The notes beneath the pieces were generated by a model. It searched no databases. It saw only the letters and a list, made by a program, of their open reading frames with translations, and had not been told where the DNA came from. A stretch of DNA of 64,000 nt from Streptacidiphilus fuscans. GTDB lineage: Bacteria > Actinomycetota > Actinomycetes > Streptomycetales > Streptomycetaceae. The stretch covers positions 200,908 to 264,907 of the forward strand of contig NZ_JADPRT010000008.1 in NCBI RefSeq assembly GCF_015690355.1, read 5' to 3'. Of the stretch, positions 1-9,900 are shown in pieces. Numbering within the stretch: the first letter of the stretch is position 1; every line of letters begins with the position of its first letter. Made by a program: the position numbers and the translations under genes.

Positions 1-348
1 GCATCCGTCCGGGCCCGGCTGCGTGACCGCGCGGCGCAGGAGCCGCTCCGCGAGGACCTGGACGCGTGCTCGCGCCAGCTGACCGGGCTGGGCCTCGACG
101 CGCGCCGCCGCGAGGAGTTGACCGTCGAGGTGCTGGGCAAGGCGCTCGGCTGGGTCCTCGCGGGACGACCCGACGGTCCGGCGGGCGCCGGGCCGGTGGA
201 CCTGCTGGGCCACTCCGCCGAGGAGCGCGACCTGCGCTTCGCGCTGGAGCAGTCCTACCGGGTTCTGGCACGACTGTCCGACAGCGCCGACCAGCGCATC
301 GCATGGGTGGAGCGGGCCAACCGCACCCGCCCCAGGACCTGGGTGTGA
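1..348 (+). CDS. PknG-like Ser/Thr protein kinase, C-terminal fragment
   Basis: Only the last 115 codons are in the window; the gene enters from the left edge. The fragment is alpha-helical and ends in a segment (AWVERANRTRPRTWV) that resembles the extreme C-terminus of mycobacterial PknG, whose C-terminal third is a TPR domain. No kinase motifs are visible because the catalytic part lies outside. The assignment is supported by the next three genes, a PP2C phosphatase, a VWA protein and an FHA protein, a neighbourhood common beside pknG-like genes in actinomycetes. PknG proteins are soluble kinases that phosphorylate FHA proteins controlling central metabolism. It could be another TPR protein, but the terminal motif and context make PknG the best reading. 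Confidence 0.7.
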   Translation, partial: ASVRARLRDRAAQEPLREDLDACSRQLTGLGLDARRREELTVEVLGKALGWVLAGRPDGPAGAGPVDLLGHSAEERDLRFALEQSYRVLARLSDSADQRIAWVERANRTRPRTWV

Positions 349-358
349 GAGATCAGGC

Positions 359-1891
359 ATGGACCAACTGACGCTTTCCTGCCCGCGCTGCGCCCAGCCG
401 GTCGCTGAGGGCGACCTGTTCTGCGAGGAGTGCGGCACGGACCTCGTCGCCGCGCGCGGGGGCGCGGTCACCGACCCGCGCGGGGCGGTGGCGGCTCCGG
501 CAGTACCGGCGGCCGTCCCCGCTCCCGCCCCGCCGCCCGCGCCCGCGTGGCCGGTCGCGCCCCACAGCGCGGACGAGCACGGCCCCGAGCACTGGGACGA
601 CCTCCCGGCCGGTCACGGCGCCGACGGCTCGGGCGGCTCGGCCGGCAGGGGCAACTCGGGCGGCTCCGACGGCTCGGGCGACGACTTCGCCCTGGGCGGG
701 CCCGGCGGCTCCGGCACGTCCGCCCCGGCTGCGGCTCCGGCCACCGCCGGTCCCGGGACCGGCGGGCCCACCACTACCGGTACGGGCCAGACCGGCGACT
801 TCGTGCTCGCCGCGCCGCTGCTCGCCACCGAGCTGCCCGACGCGTCCGGCGAGGACGACGCGCCCCGCCCGGTCCACCCCGCCGTCGAGCCGCGCATCGG
901 CACGCCCGCCGTGCCGGACACCCGGCTCTGCGTCGGCTGCGGGGCGCAGCGGATCGACAGCGACGGCTACTGCGAGCTCTGCGGTCGCGCCCAGCCGCGT
1001 CCGCGGGACCACCAGGAGCGGGCGCTGGCAAGCGTCTGCGGCGTCAGCGACCGGGGCCACCGGCACCACCGCAACGAGGACGCCTTCGCGGTCGCCGCGA
1101 CCTCGCGTCCGGACGGCGGGCCCGCCGTGGTCGCGGTGGTCTGCGACGGGGTCTCCTCGGCGACCCGACCTGACGAGGCGTCACAAGCCGCCGCCGACTG
1201 CGCCAGTGAGTCGCTGCTGGAGCAACTGGAGTCCGGCGTCGCGCCGGAGACGGCCATGCACACCGCCATCCTCGCCGCCGCTGAGCGGGTGGACCGGCTG
1301 GCGGAGGAGTTCGAGCGCGAGCCCAGTCGCAACTCGCCCGCCTGCACCATCGTCAGCGCCATCGCCACCGACGGCCAGGTGACCCTCGGCTGGGTCGGCG
1401 ACAGCCGCGGCTACTGGTTCCCCGACGACCGGTCCCGCTCGGTCCGGCTCACCGTGGACGACTCCTGGGCGACCCGGATGGTCGCTGCCGGGCTGATGTC
1501 CGAGGCGGAGGCCTTCGCCGACCCGCGTGCCCACGCGATCACCGGCTGGCTCGGCGCCGACGCCGTCGAGGTCGAGCCGCACACCCTGAGCTTCGCCCCG
1601 GACGCCCCCGGCATCGTGCTGATCTGCACCGACGGCCTGTGGAACTACTCCGAGGCCGCGCCCGACCTGGCCAAGATCGTCCCGCCGGACGCGCGGACGC
1701 GTCCGCTGGAGGCGGCGCAGACGCTGGTCCGCTACGCCTGCGACCGGGGCGGCCACGACAACGTGACCGTCGCCGTGCTGCCGATGCAGCCCACGCCGCC
1801 GCGCCCCGAGGTCGAACCGGACCACGCTCCGACGCTGGTCCCCGGACGTCTTGACGTACCCACCATTCAGCTACGCGAGGGGGAGAGCTGA
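359..1891 (+). CDS. PP2C-family Ser/Thr protein phosphatase with two zinc ribbons
   Basis: Predicted metal-dependent protein phosphatase of 510 residues, likely cytoplasmic. Residues 8-25 form a CxxC-x10-CxxC zinc ribbon and residues 191-208 a second one. Between them lies a Pro/Ala/Gly-rich disordered linker. The PP2C domain follows from about residue 225, with the RNED motif (238-241), the metal-binding DG pair (263-264), a GWVGDSRGYW strand and the late GHDNVTVAV motif. It begins 10 bases after the kinase stop, so the two are probably co-transcribed and act as an antagonistic kinase/phosphatase pair. No membrane segment is visible, unlike PstP-type phosphatases. Substrates are not evident from sequence; the downstream FHA protein is the obvious candidate. 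Confidence 0.9.
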   Translation: MDQLTLSCPRCAQPVAEGDLFCEECGTDLVAARGGAVTDPRGAVAAPAVPAAVPAPAPPPAPAWPVAPHSADEHGPEHWDDLPAGHGADGSGGSAGRGNSGGSDGSGDDFALGGPGGSGTSAPAAAPATAGPGTGGPTTTGTGQTGDFVLAAPLLATELPDASGEDDAPRPVHPAVEPRIGTPAVPDTRLCVGCGAQRIDSDGYCELCGRAQPRPRDHQERALASVCGVSDRGHRHHRNEDAFAVAATSRPDGGPAVVAVVCDGVSSATRPDEASQAAADCASESLLEQLESGVAPETAMHTAILAAAERVDRLAEEFEREPSRNSPACTIVSAIATDGQVTLGWVGDSRGYWFPDDRSRSVRLTVDDSWATRMVAAGLMSEAEAFADPRAHAITGWLGADAVEVEPHTLSFAPDAPGIVLICTDGLWNYSEAAPDLAKIVPPDARTRPLEAAQTLVRYACDRGGHDNVTVAVLPMQPTPPRPEVEPDHAPTLVPGRLDVPTIQLREGES

Positions 1892-1895
1892 CGCC

Positions 1896-3218
1896 ATGCC
1901 TGCCAACTTCACCAAGTCCAACCTTCCGCAGTTCTCGGTCGACATCTTCCAGAACGAGTACCTGGCGCAGGGCGCGAACGAGGTCAACGCCATCGTCACG
2001 GTGACCTCCACCGGCGGCGCGGTCGGCGGCGGCCCCGCCGACGCGCCTGACGCGGCCGTGGTCATCGCCGTCGACTGCTCGGGCTCGATGGACTACCCGC
2101 CGACCAAGATCCGCAACGCCCGCGAAGCCACCGCCGCCGCGATCGACGCGGTCCGCGACGGCGTCTCCTTCGCCGTCGTCGCCGGGACGCACGAGGCCAA
2201 GGAGGTCTACCCGGGCGGCGGGCAGCTCGCGGTGTCCAGCCTGGGCACCCGCGAGGAGGCCAAGCAGTCGCTGCGCCGCCTCACCCCCGGCGGCGGCACC
2301 GCCATCGGCACCTGGCTGACCAAGGCCGACCAGGTCTTCTCCACCCGCCCCGACATCTCCATCCGCCACGCCATCCTGCTGACCGACGGCCGCAACGAGC
2401 ACGAGAAGCCGGAGCAGCTGCAGCGCACCCTCTCCCGGGTGCAGGGCAAGTTCACCGCCGACTGCCGCGGCGTCGGGACCGACTGGGAGGTCGAGGAGCT
2501 GCGCCGGATCTCCTCCGCGCTGCTCGGCACCGTCGACATCGTCGCCGACCCCTCCGGCCTCGCCGAGGACTTCCGGTCGATGATGGAGAACGCCATGGGC
2601 AAGGCCCTGGCCGACGTGGCGCTGCGCGTCTGGACGCCCGCGAACGCCCAGGTCAAGTTCGTCAAGCAGGTCGCCCCGACCGTCGAGGACCTGAGCGGCC
2701 GCCGCAAGGAGGCCGGTCCGCGCGCCGGCGACTACCCCACCGGCTCGTGGGGCGACGAGAGCCGCGACTACCACGTCTGCATCGAGGTGCCCCCGGCGGG
2801 CGTCGGCGACGAGATGCTCGCGGGCCGGATCAGCCTGGTCGTGCCGCAGGCCGACGGCACCTCCGAGGTGCTGTCGCAGGGCCTGGTCAAGGCGGTCTGG
2901 ACGGACGACCTCAACGCCTCCACCAAGATCAACCCGCAGGTGGCCCACTACACCGGCCAGGCCGAGCTCGCCGGGGCGATCCAGGAGGGCCTGGAGGCCC
3001 ACCGGCGCGGCGACCTGGACAGCGCCACGGCCAAGCTGGGCAAGGCGGTCCAGCTCGCCGCAGCGTCCGGCAACGAGGACACCTTCAAGCTGTTGTCCAA
3101 GGTCGTGGACGTGGTCGACGCGAAGGAAGGTACCGTTCGCTTCCGTAAGAACGTGACCGAGGAGGACTCGATGACCCTCGAGACCCGCTCGACGAAGACC
3201 GTCAGGGTGAAGAAGTAG
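1896..3218 (+). CDS. VWA-domain protein
   Basis: Von Willebrand factor type A domain protein of about 440 residues. The MIDAS metal site is visible as DCSGSMD (D60, S62, S64), followed by a TDGRNE segment typical of the domain. The C-terminal 100 residues look like a helical repeat pair (RRGDLDSATAKLGKAVQLA). The ATG at 1896 is chosen over the upstream in-frame ATG at 1851 because it follows a GGGGGAG ribosome-binding site and sits 4 bases after the phosphatase stop. There is no signal peptide or membrane segment. In kinase/phosphatase/FHA neighbourhoods such proteins are thought to be metal-dependent adaptors, but the partner is unknown. Confidence 0.88.
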   Translation: MPANFTKSNLPQFSVDIFQNEYLAQGANEVNAIVTVTSTGGAVGGGPADAPDAAVVIAVDCSGSMDYPPTKIRNAREATAAAIDAVRDGVSFAVVAGTHEAKEVYPGGGQLAVSSLGTREEAKQSLRRLTPGGGTAIGTWLTKADQVFSTRPDISIRHAILLTDGRNEHEKPEQLQRTLSRVQGKFTADCRGVGTDWEVEELRRISSALLGTVDIVADPSGLAEDFRSMMENAMGKALADVALRVWTPANAQVKFVKQVAPTVEDLSGRRKEAGPRAGDYPTGSWGDESRDYHVCIEVPPAGVGDEMLAGRISLVVPQADGTSEVLSQGLVKAVWTDDLNASTKINPQVAHYTGQAELAGAIQEGLEAHRRGDLDSATAKLGKAVQLAAASGNEDTFKLLSKVVDVVDAKEGTVRFRKNVTEEDSMTLETRSTKTVRVKK

Positions 3219-3301
3219 CGTTACCCGAGACGGAGCGCGTCCGCTCCCCACCACCTCCTTCGCGCCAGACCTACGAGCCAGACCCTGAGGGGGCTCCCGC
3301 A

Positions 3302-4369
3302 ATGCCGATCTGCCCGCACGGCCACCAGTCGCAGACCGCCGACTACTGCGACTTCTGCGGCATGCCCATGGGCGCGCCGCCGGTGCAGCAGGCGCCGCAC
3401 GCGATGCCGGGCGGGCAGCCGGGCCCGGGCGCGCCGACGCCGACGGCCGGGCTGCCGATGTGCCCGATCTGCTCCACCCCGCGCACCGGCCAGTACTGCG
3501 AGGAGTGCGGCTACAACTGGGACCTCGCGCCTGCGGGCACCGGCGGCGGGATGCAGCAGCCGCCCGCGCACGGGCCGCAGGTCCCGCCGCCGCCCGGCCC
3601 CGGCCCCGGCCCGCAGCCCGCCGGGTTCCGGGACCCCGGGTTCCAGGCCCCCGGGGCGCAGGTGACGAACCAGCCGCCGTACCCGGGGCCGCAGATGACG
3701 CCGCCTCCGGTCCCGCAGCCGCCGGTCCCGACGCCCGAGGGCCAGTCCGGCGGTGGTTTCGGCGGCGGCTACGGCAACTACGTCACCGGCGACACCAGCG
3801 GCGGTGCGGGCACGGAGTACTTCCTCGCCCCGCCGCAGGGACCGGGCCAGCCGGGCCCTGGCCAGCCGGATCCGGACTACGGGCAGGGCTTCGGGCAGGA
3901 CTACGGGCAACCGCAGCCCGGCCCCGGCGCTGCTCCGGTGCCCGCGCCGCCCGCCCGGCGCGGCACCTGGATCGCGGTGGTCACCGCCGACCGCGAGTAC
4001 TTCAACGACATGATGGCCCGCAGCGGCCCGGAGGCGTCCGGCCTCTACTTCCCGCCGTTCTCGCCCGAGCGCCGGGTGCCGATGACCGGACAGGGCCAGC
4101 TCCGCATCGGCCGCCGCAGCCACCAGCGCGGGACGGTCCCGGAGATCGACCTCTCCATCGCCCCGGAGGACCCGGGCGCGTCCCACCAGCACGCGCTGCT
4201 CCAGGAGCAGCCCGACGGCAGCTGGGTGGTCATCGACCAGGACTCCACCAACGGCACCACCCTCAACGGCGCGGCCGAGTCGCTGTCGCCCTTCGTCCCG
4301 GTCGAGCTCCACGACGGCGACCGGATCCACGTCGGCGCCTGGACGACGATCACGGTCCACTGCGCCTGA
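3302..4369 (+). CDS. FHA-domain protein with N-terminal zinc ribbons
   Basis: Phosphothreonine-binding adaptor of 355 residues. The N-terminus has two short Cys motifs: C4/C16/C19 with a nearby His, and C54/C57/C66/C69. A Pro/Gly/Gln-rich linker of about 180 residues follows. The C-terminal FHA domain (about 265-355) shows LRIGRRS, the SHQHALL core and DSTNGTTLNG, which are the phosphopeptide-binding landmarks. A GAGGGGG ribosome-binding site precedes the ATG. It closes the kinase/phosphatase/VWA/FHA run and is the likely phospho-target or scaffold, by analogy with GarA or OdhI for PknG. Its large linker and zinc ribbons make it unlike the short GarA. Confidence 0.9.
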   Translation: MPICPHGHQSQTADYCDFCGMPMGAPPVQQAPHAMPGGQPGPGAPTPTAGLPMCPICSTPRTGQYCEECGYNWDLAPAGTGGGMQQPPAHGPQVPPPPGPGPGPQPAGFRDPGFQAPGAQVTNQPPYPGPQMTPPPVPQPPVPTPEGQSGGGFGGGYGNYVTGDTSGGAGTEYFLAPPQGPGQPGPGQPDPDYGQGFGQDYGQPQPGPGAAPVPAPPARRGTWIAVVTADREYFNDMMARSGPEASGLYFPPFSPERRVPMTGQGQLRIGRRSHQRGTVPEIDLSIAPEDPGASHQHALLQEQPDGSWVVIDQDSTNGTTLNGAAESLSPFVPVELHDGDRIHVGAWTTITVHCA

Positions 4370-4392
4370 GTCCGATCCGACGGGGGGACGTC

Positions 4393-5337
4393 GTGGCGGA
4401 ACCGGCAATATCGGCAATATCGGCTACACCGGCGATCACCGCCGACGGCCTGCAGAAGCGTTACGGCGCGGTGCAGGCCGTCGACGGCGTCTCGTTGGAG
4501 ATCCGCACCGGCGAGTTCTTCGGCCTGCTCGGCCCGAACGGGGCCGGGAAGACGACCACGCTGGAGATCCTGGAGGGCCTGCGCAAGCCCGACGCGGGCC
4601 GGGCCCGGGTGCTGGGCGAGCCGCCCTGGCCGCGCAACCCGCGCCTGCTGCCGCGGATCGGGGTCCAGCTCCAGGCCTCGGCGTTCTTCGACCGGCTCAC
4701 CGCGCGCGAGCAGTTGGCGGCCTTCGCCCAGCTCTACGGCGTCGGCCCACGCCGGGTCGAGGAGATGCTGGCCCGGGTCGGTCTCGGCGAGTTCGGCGGC
4801 ACGCTCGCCGAGCGGCTCTCCGGCGGCCAGGCCCAACGGCTCTCCATCGCCTGCGCGTTGGTCCACGAGCCGGAGCTGGTCTTCCTGGACGAGCCCACCA
4901 CGGGCCTCGACCCGCAGGCGCGGCGCAACCTGTGGGACCTGCTGCGCGAGATCAACGCCGACGGCCGCACGGTCGTCCTCACCACGCACTACCTGGACGA
5001 GGCCGAGATCCTCTGCGACCGCGTCGCCGTGATGGACCACGGCCGGATCCTGCGGACCGGAGCGCCGGCCGCGCTGGTCCGGGCGCTGGACGCGCCGACC
5101 CGGATCACGGTCCCGGCCGGTGCCCTCGCCCCCGGCGTCCTCGCCGAGGCGCGGGCCGAGCTCGACGGCCGGGTGGAGATCACCGAGGACGAGGTCTCCC
5201 TGGTCTTCTCCACCCGCGATCCCGCTCCCGTGCTGGCGCTGCTCACCGAACACGGCGCGCTGCACGGCCTGGAGGCGCGCGGCGGAACCCTGGAGGACGT
5301 CTTCCTCGACCTCACCGGACGGGAGTACCGGGAATGA
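4393..5337 (+). CDS. ABC transporter ATP-binding protein (DrrA/ABC-2 exporter type)
   Basis: ATPase subunit of an ABC-2 type exporter, 314 residues. Walker A is GPNGAGKTT (47-55), the signature is LSGGQAQR, Walker B is LVFLDEPTTGLD, and the H-loop is TTHYLDEAE. A C-terminal extension of about 90 residues is typical of drug-resistance ATPases such as DrrA. The GTG at 4393 is chosen because it follows a GGGGGG tract; a longer reading runs back through the FHA gene and is rejected. The stop overlaps the start of the permease by an ATGA, so the two are translationally coupled. The substrate cannot be told from sequence. Confidence 0.92.
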   Translation: MAEPAISAISATPAITADGLQKRYGAVQAVDGVSLEIRTGEFFGLLGPNGAGKTTTLEILEGLRKPDAGRARVLGEPPWPRNPRLLPRIGVQLQASAFFDRLTAREQLAAFAQLYGVGPRRVEEMLARVGLGEFGGTLAERLSGGQAQRLSIACALVHEPELVFLDEPTTGLDPQARRNLWDLLREINADGRTVVLTTHYLDEAEILCDRVAVMDHGRILRTGAPAALVRALDAPTRITVPAGALAPGVLAEARAELDGRVEITEDEVSLVFSTRDPAPVLALLTEHGALHGLEARGGTLEDVFLDLTGREYRE

Positions 5338-6401
5338 AGGCCTTCCTCTCCCTCAGCCGCACCCTGCTCCGGGCCGACTTCCGCGACCGGACCTGGCTCT
5401 TCTTCACCCTCGTCTTCCCGCTGATGTTCCTGCTGCTCTTCGGCGCACTGCTGCGCGGCTCGGGCGCAAGCCATGTGACGCTGCTCCAGGTCGGGCCGGT
5501 CGGCGTCTTCGACCGGATGAGCCCGGCCGAGCGCGCCCAGCTGAGCCGAAGCGTCACCGTGGTCCGCGACGACAACCTCGCCGACGCGACCAGCAAGGTC
5601 GCCGCCGGCACCGACGACGGCGTGGTCCGGCAGACCGGCCCCGGCCAGGTCGAGCTGCGTTTCTCCGTCGCCGACCCGACCCAGGCCGCGACCGTGCAGG
5701 GGCTGGTCAACTCCGTGATCCAGCAGGAGAACGTCGCCGCCACCGGCCGCCCTCCCGCCTGGACGCTCACCACCGCGCAGGTCGAGGACCACTCGGTCAA
5801 GCCGATCCAGTACCTCACCCCGGGCCTGCTGGGCTGGGCCATCGCCACCTCGGGCACCTTCTCCGCCGCGCTGACCCTGGTCACCTGGCGGCGCAAACGC
5901 ATTCTGCGGCGACTCCGGCTCTCCCCGATCAGCCTGACCGCGATCATCGCCGCCCCGGCCGCCGTGACGCTGACCGTCGCGCTGCTGCAGACCGCCGTCT
6001 TCCTGGCGGTGGCCACCCTCCCTTACTACGGGCTGCGGCTGACCGGCGACTGGTGGATCTCGATCCCGCTGGTGCTGACCGGGTCGATCGCCTTCATGTC
6101 GATCGGGCTGCTCACCGGCTCCTGGGCGAAGACGGAGAACGCGGCGCAGAGCGCGGCGCAGCTGATCGTGCTGCCGATGGCGTTCCTGTCCGGCGCGTTC
6201 TTCCCGCTCGACAACTCCCCGGCGTGGGTCCGGGCGGTCGCGCAGCTCATGCCGTTGCACCACCTGTCGACGGCGATGGAGGACGTGCTCAGCCGGGGCG
6301 AGGGCTGGAGCGCGGCGCTGCCGACGATGGGCGGGCTGCTGCTCTTCGCGGCGGTGCTGTGCGCGATCTCGGTCCGGCTGTTCCGTTGGGACGACACGTG
6401 A
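5334..6401 (+). CDS. ABC-2 type transporter permease
   Basis: Membrane partner of the preceding ATPase, 355 residues. One hydrophobic helix lies near the N-terminus (LFFTLVFPLMFLLLFGALL), followed by an extracytoplasmic domain of about 130 residues. A cluster of about five helices fills the C-terminal half, including the conserved LPMAFLSGAFFPLD segment of ABC-2 permeases. The ATG overlaps the stop of the ATPase gene. It is probably an efflux or self-resistance exporter of the DrrAB type. No biosynthetic genes lie nearby to suggest a substrate. Confidence 0.9.
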   Translation: MKAFLSLSRTLLRADFRDRTWLFFTLVFPLMFLLLFGALLRGSGASHVTLLQVGPVGVFDRMSPAERAQLSRSVTVVRDDNLADATSKVAAGTDDGVVRQTGPGQVELRFSVADPTQAATVQGLVNSVIQQENVAATGRPPAWTLTTAQVEDHSVKPIQYLTPGLLGWAIATSGTFSAALTLVTWRRKRILRRLRLSPISLTAIIAAPAAVTLTVALLQTAVFLAVATLPYYGLRLTGDWWISIPLVLTGSIAFMSIGLLTGSWAKTENAAQSAAQLIVLPMAFLSGAFFPLDNSPAWVRAVAQLMPLHHLSTAMEDVLSRGEGWSAALPTMGGLLLFAAVLCAISVRLFRWDDT

Positions 6402-6427
6402 CGGCGCCGGTCTGAGAGGATGGGCGG

Positions 6428-6829
6428 GTGGAGATCAGACGAGGCACGCTTTCGACCGAGACCTTCTACGAGCAGGTCGGCGGGGAGCCGACGTTCCGTC
6501 GTCTGGTCCGCCGGTTCTACGCCGGTGTCGCCGAGGACCCGATCCTCCGCCCGATGTACCCGGAGGAGGACCTCGGTCCGGCCGAGGAGCGGCTGGTGCT
6601 CTTCCTGATGCAGTACTGGGGTGGCCCGACCACCTACAGCGAGGAGCGCGGCCACCCGCGGCTGCGGATGCGGCACGCGCCGTTCACCGTGAACATCGCC
6701 GCGCACGACGCCTGGCTGTCGCACATGCGCGAGGCCGTCACCGAGCTGGGCCTCAGCCCGGAGCACGAGCAGCAGTTGTGGGACTACCTCACCTACGCTG
6801 CCAAGTCGATGATCAACACCCCGGAGTGA
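6428..6829 (+). CDS. glbO: Group II truncated haemoglobin
   Basis: Small haem protein of 133 residues, the usual size for the trHb-O family. Visible landmarks are the FYEQVGGEPTFRRLV helix start, the B-helix RRFYAGV with its Tyr, the proximal His within LRMRHAPF, and the Trp of the group II G-helix (HDAWLSHM). Family members bind O2 or NO and have been linked to oxygen chemistry and redox protection. The GTG start lies 26 bases after the permease stop, so it may be read through from the exporter operon, although the two are probably functionally unrelated. Confidence 0.9.
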   Translation: MEIRRGTLSTETFYEQVGGEPTFRRLVRRFYAGVAEDPILRPMYPEEDLGPAEERLVLFLMQYWGGPTTYSEERGHPRLRMRHAPFTVNIAAHDAWLSHMREAVTELGLSPEHEQQLWDYLTYAAKSMINTPE

Positions 6830-6975
6830 GCCGAGGTAAGCGGCCGGGTAAGTGATCGTGCACCGTCACGCCCACCCCTTCCGCCACCACTGCCGCGCGT
6901 GACAGGATCGCCCGCGAACATCCGGGGCTGTTCCCGTACAGGCTCTGGTTCGCACACAGGGGTGAGGGTCGGCGC

Positions 6976-9900
6976 GTGGGGGGCTTCGTTCTGCGTCGGT
7001 TGCGGGCGCACCGGCTGCTGGTCGCCGCTGCGCTGCTGACCATCCTGCTGACCGCCGCCGCCGTCTCCACTCTGGCTGCCTTCAGCCCGGCGGTCGCCAC
7101 AGCGGGCGTCCAGCGCGCCTTCCAGGTCACCGACCGGAGCCGGACGCCGCTGCTGATGACGGAGTCCACCGACCGGTCCGGCCTCGCCGCCGCGCGCGCC
7201 GCGGCGACTGCGACCGCGCACTCCGCTTTCCCCCAGCTTCCGGTCACGCTCGGGCAGTTGGCCGTCTCCGACTCGTACGGACTGCCGCTGCGGCACGGCC
7301 AGACCACCCAGGACGCCGACCTGACCGTGCTGGCCGACCTCGACCGCTCACGGGTGCGGCTGGTCTCCGGCGCCTGGCCGACGGCCGCCAGGGCCGGTGC
7401 TGCGGTCGACGTCGCCGTGCCGACAGCGGCCGTGGCGCGACTGGGCGGCGTCGGCACCGTACTGGACCTGACGGACCGTTACACCGGTCACCCGCAGCTG
7501 CTCCGCGTCGTCGGCGTCTACCTGGCGAGGAACACCACCGACCCGTACTGGCGGCTCGACCCGCTGGCCGGGCACGGGCTGCAGCCCGGCAGCAACGGAA
7601 CCAACACCGTCTACGGCCCGCTGCTGGTCCCGACCGGTGACTTCGACGGCGGCGCGGTGCCGCAGCAGTCGGTCGCCTTCGAGGCCACCGCCGACTTCGG
7701 CCGGGTCGCGGTCGGGCAGCTCGACGCGCTGTCCAAGGCGACTGCGGCCGCCGTCGCGGCGTCCAGCGGCAGCGGGGGCACCAGCCCGCTGCAGACGACC
7801 AGTCAGCTGCCGCAGCTGATCTCCGAGGTCCAGAGCGGGCTGCTGGTCGCCCGCGCCGCGCTGCTGGTGGTCTCGCTGCAACTGCTGCTGCTCGCCGCGA
7901 TGACGCTGCTGCTGGCGGCGCGACTGCTCGCGGAGGAGCGGGAGTCGGAGAACGCGCTGCTGCGCGCCCGGGGCGCGGCGCCGCGTCGGATCGTGCTGCT
8001 GGCGGCGACCGAGGGGCTGGTCCTCGCCGTCCCCGCCGCGCTCTGCGCGCCGCTGCTGAGCGGACCGCTGCTGCGGCTGGTGGACTTGAGCTCCCCGATG
8101 CGGCGCGCCGGACTGGATCTGACCGCGCTGCCGCTCGGCTCGGTCTGGTGGGCGGCGGGCCTCGCCGCGCTGGTCGGCGCGCTGCTGGTGACCGCGCCGA
8201 CCCTGGCCCGCTACCGGAGCTTCACCGAGGGACGCCTCCTGGCGGCCCGGCGCACCCGGCGCGGCGCGCTCCCCGGTGTGCTGCGCGGCGGAGCGGACCT
8301 GGCGCTGCTGGCGCTGGCCCTGCTCGGCTACCTGCAACTGCGGCAGTACGGCGACAGCCCCACCGGGTCCGGGGTGATCACCGCGTCCGCCTCGGGCGTC
8401 GCGGGCATCGACCCGGTGCTGGTGGCCGCGCCGACGCTGGCGCTGGCTGCGGGAGCGGTGCTGACGCTGCGCGTGCTGCCGCTGCTCAGCCGCCTCGGCG
8501 AGCGGCTGGCGACCAGGGGCCGCGGGCTGCCCGCCGCGCTGACGGGCTGGCAGCTGGCCCGGCGTCCGCAGCGCGGGGCCGGACCGGTGCTGTCGTTGGC
8601 CCTGGCCACCGCCATCGGCGTGCTCGCGCTCGGGCAGAACAGCAGCTGGCTCCAGTCGCAGAACGACCAGGCCGCCTTCCAGACCGGCGCCGACCTGCGG
8701 GTCACCGGCGAGCTGGCCCCCGGCTTCGGCCAGGGCGGCGAACTCGCCGGGCAGCCGGGCGTCTCGGCGGCGCTGCCGGTCCAGCGGGAGACGCTGGCCA
8801 TGGCCAACGGCAAGATCGCCGAGCTGCTGGCGCTCGACGCCACGGGCGAGACCGGCCGGTTCCCGCTCCGCGCCGACCAGATCACCGGCCCGAAGGGCGC
8901 GAACGCCACCGACCTGCTGCGCTCGCTCCCCGATCCGGCCGTGCCCGTAGGCCGGCGAGGCGTCCAACTACCCGGACGCCCGCAGACGTTGACACTGACC
9001 CTGCGGCTCGGCGCCCGATCCGGCTCGCCGCAGACCACCCCGGGGCCGGGGCCCGACCCGGTGAGCGTCGACCTGACCGACCGGACCGGCGTGGTCTGGA
9101 ACTTCTCGATCGGCTACGCCCCCGAGGACGGCGTCGCGCACAGCTACACGCTGGACCTGGCCGGTGCGGCGGGCAGCGGCGCTCCGGCGTACCCGCTGAC
9201 GCTCAGCGGCCTCTCGTTCAGCATGCGTTGGGACCTCGACGGTCCCACGAACGCGCCGTTGACCGGCCCGGGGAGCACGGTCAGCTCCGGGCCGCCGCCG
9301 GACCAGGGCCGGACCGTCACCGCCTCGGTGCTCTCGGTCGGCACCGACGCCGGAGCGGTTCCCTTCCCGTCCGGGCTGGTCTGGCGCAGCCAGGTGGACT
9401 GGGGCCTGTCCGGCCTCTACGACCCCTCGCCGTGGTGCAGTCAGGGCACGATTCGGACGGCCGCGCCGACCGGCGCCGTTCCCGTCCAGGCGACGGTTGC
9501 GGGCGGCGTCTGCTGGGGCACGGTGACCGAGCAGCTCGGCGCGACGCCGAGCGCCCAGGTGTCCCTGACGCCGACTCCGCCCGCGGGTACGGGCGCGCCG
9601 CTGGCCGCCGTGGTGGACCAGCAGTTCCTGACCGCCACGCAGAGCCGGATCGGCTCCGTGGTCACGCTGCCCGCCGACCTGCCGGGGCTGCGGATCCGGG
9701 TGGTCGGCGTGGTCTCCAGCCTCCCCGGTACCGGCAGCGCGGCCGAGCAGGGCCTCGGCGGGTCCGGCGGCTACGGCGCATCGGACAGCACGGACGACGC
9801 CGGGGCCGTCTTGGTCGACCTGCCCTCCTACGACCACCGCTACCTTGACTCCGGTCCCAACGGCTCGGTCTCCGCCGACCCGCAGCCGACCGAGTGGTGG

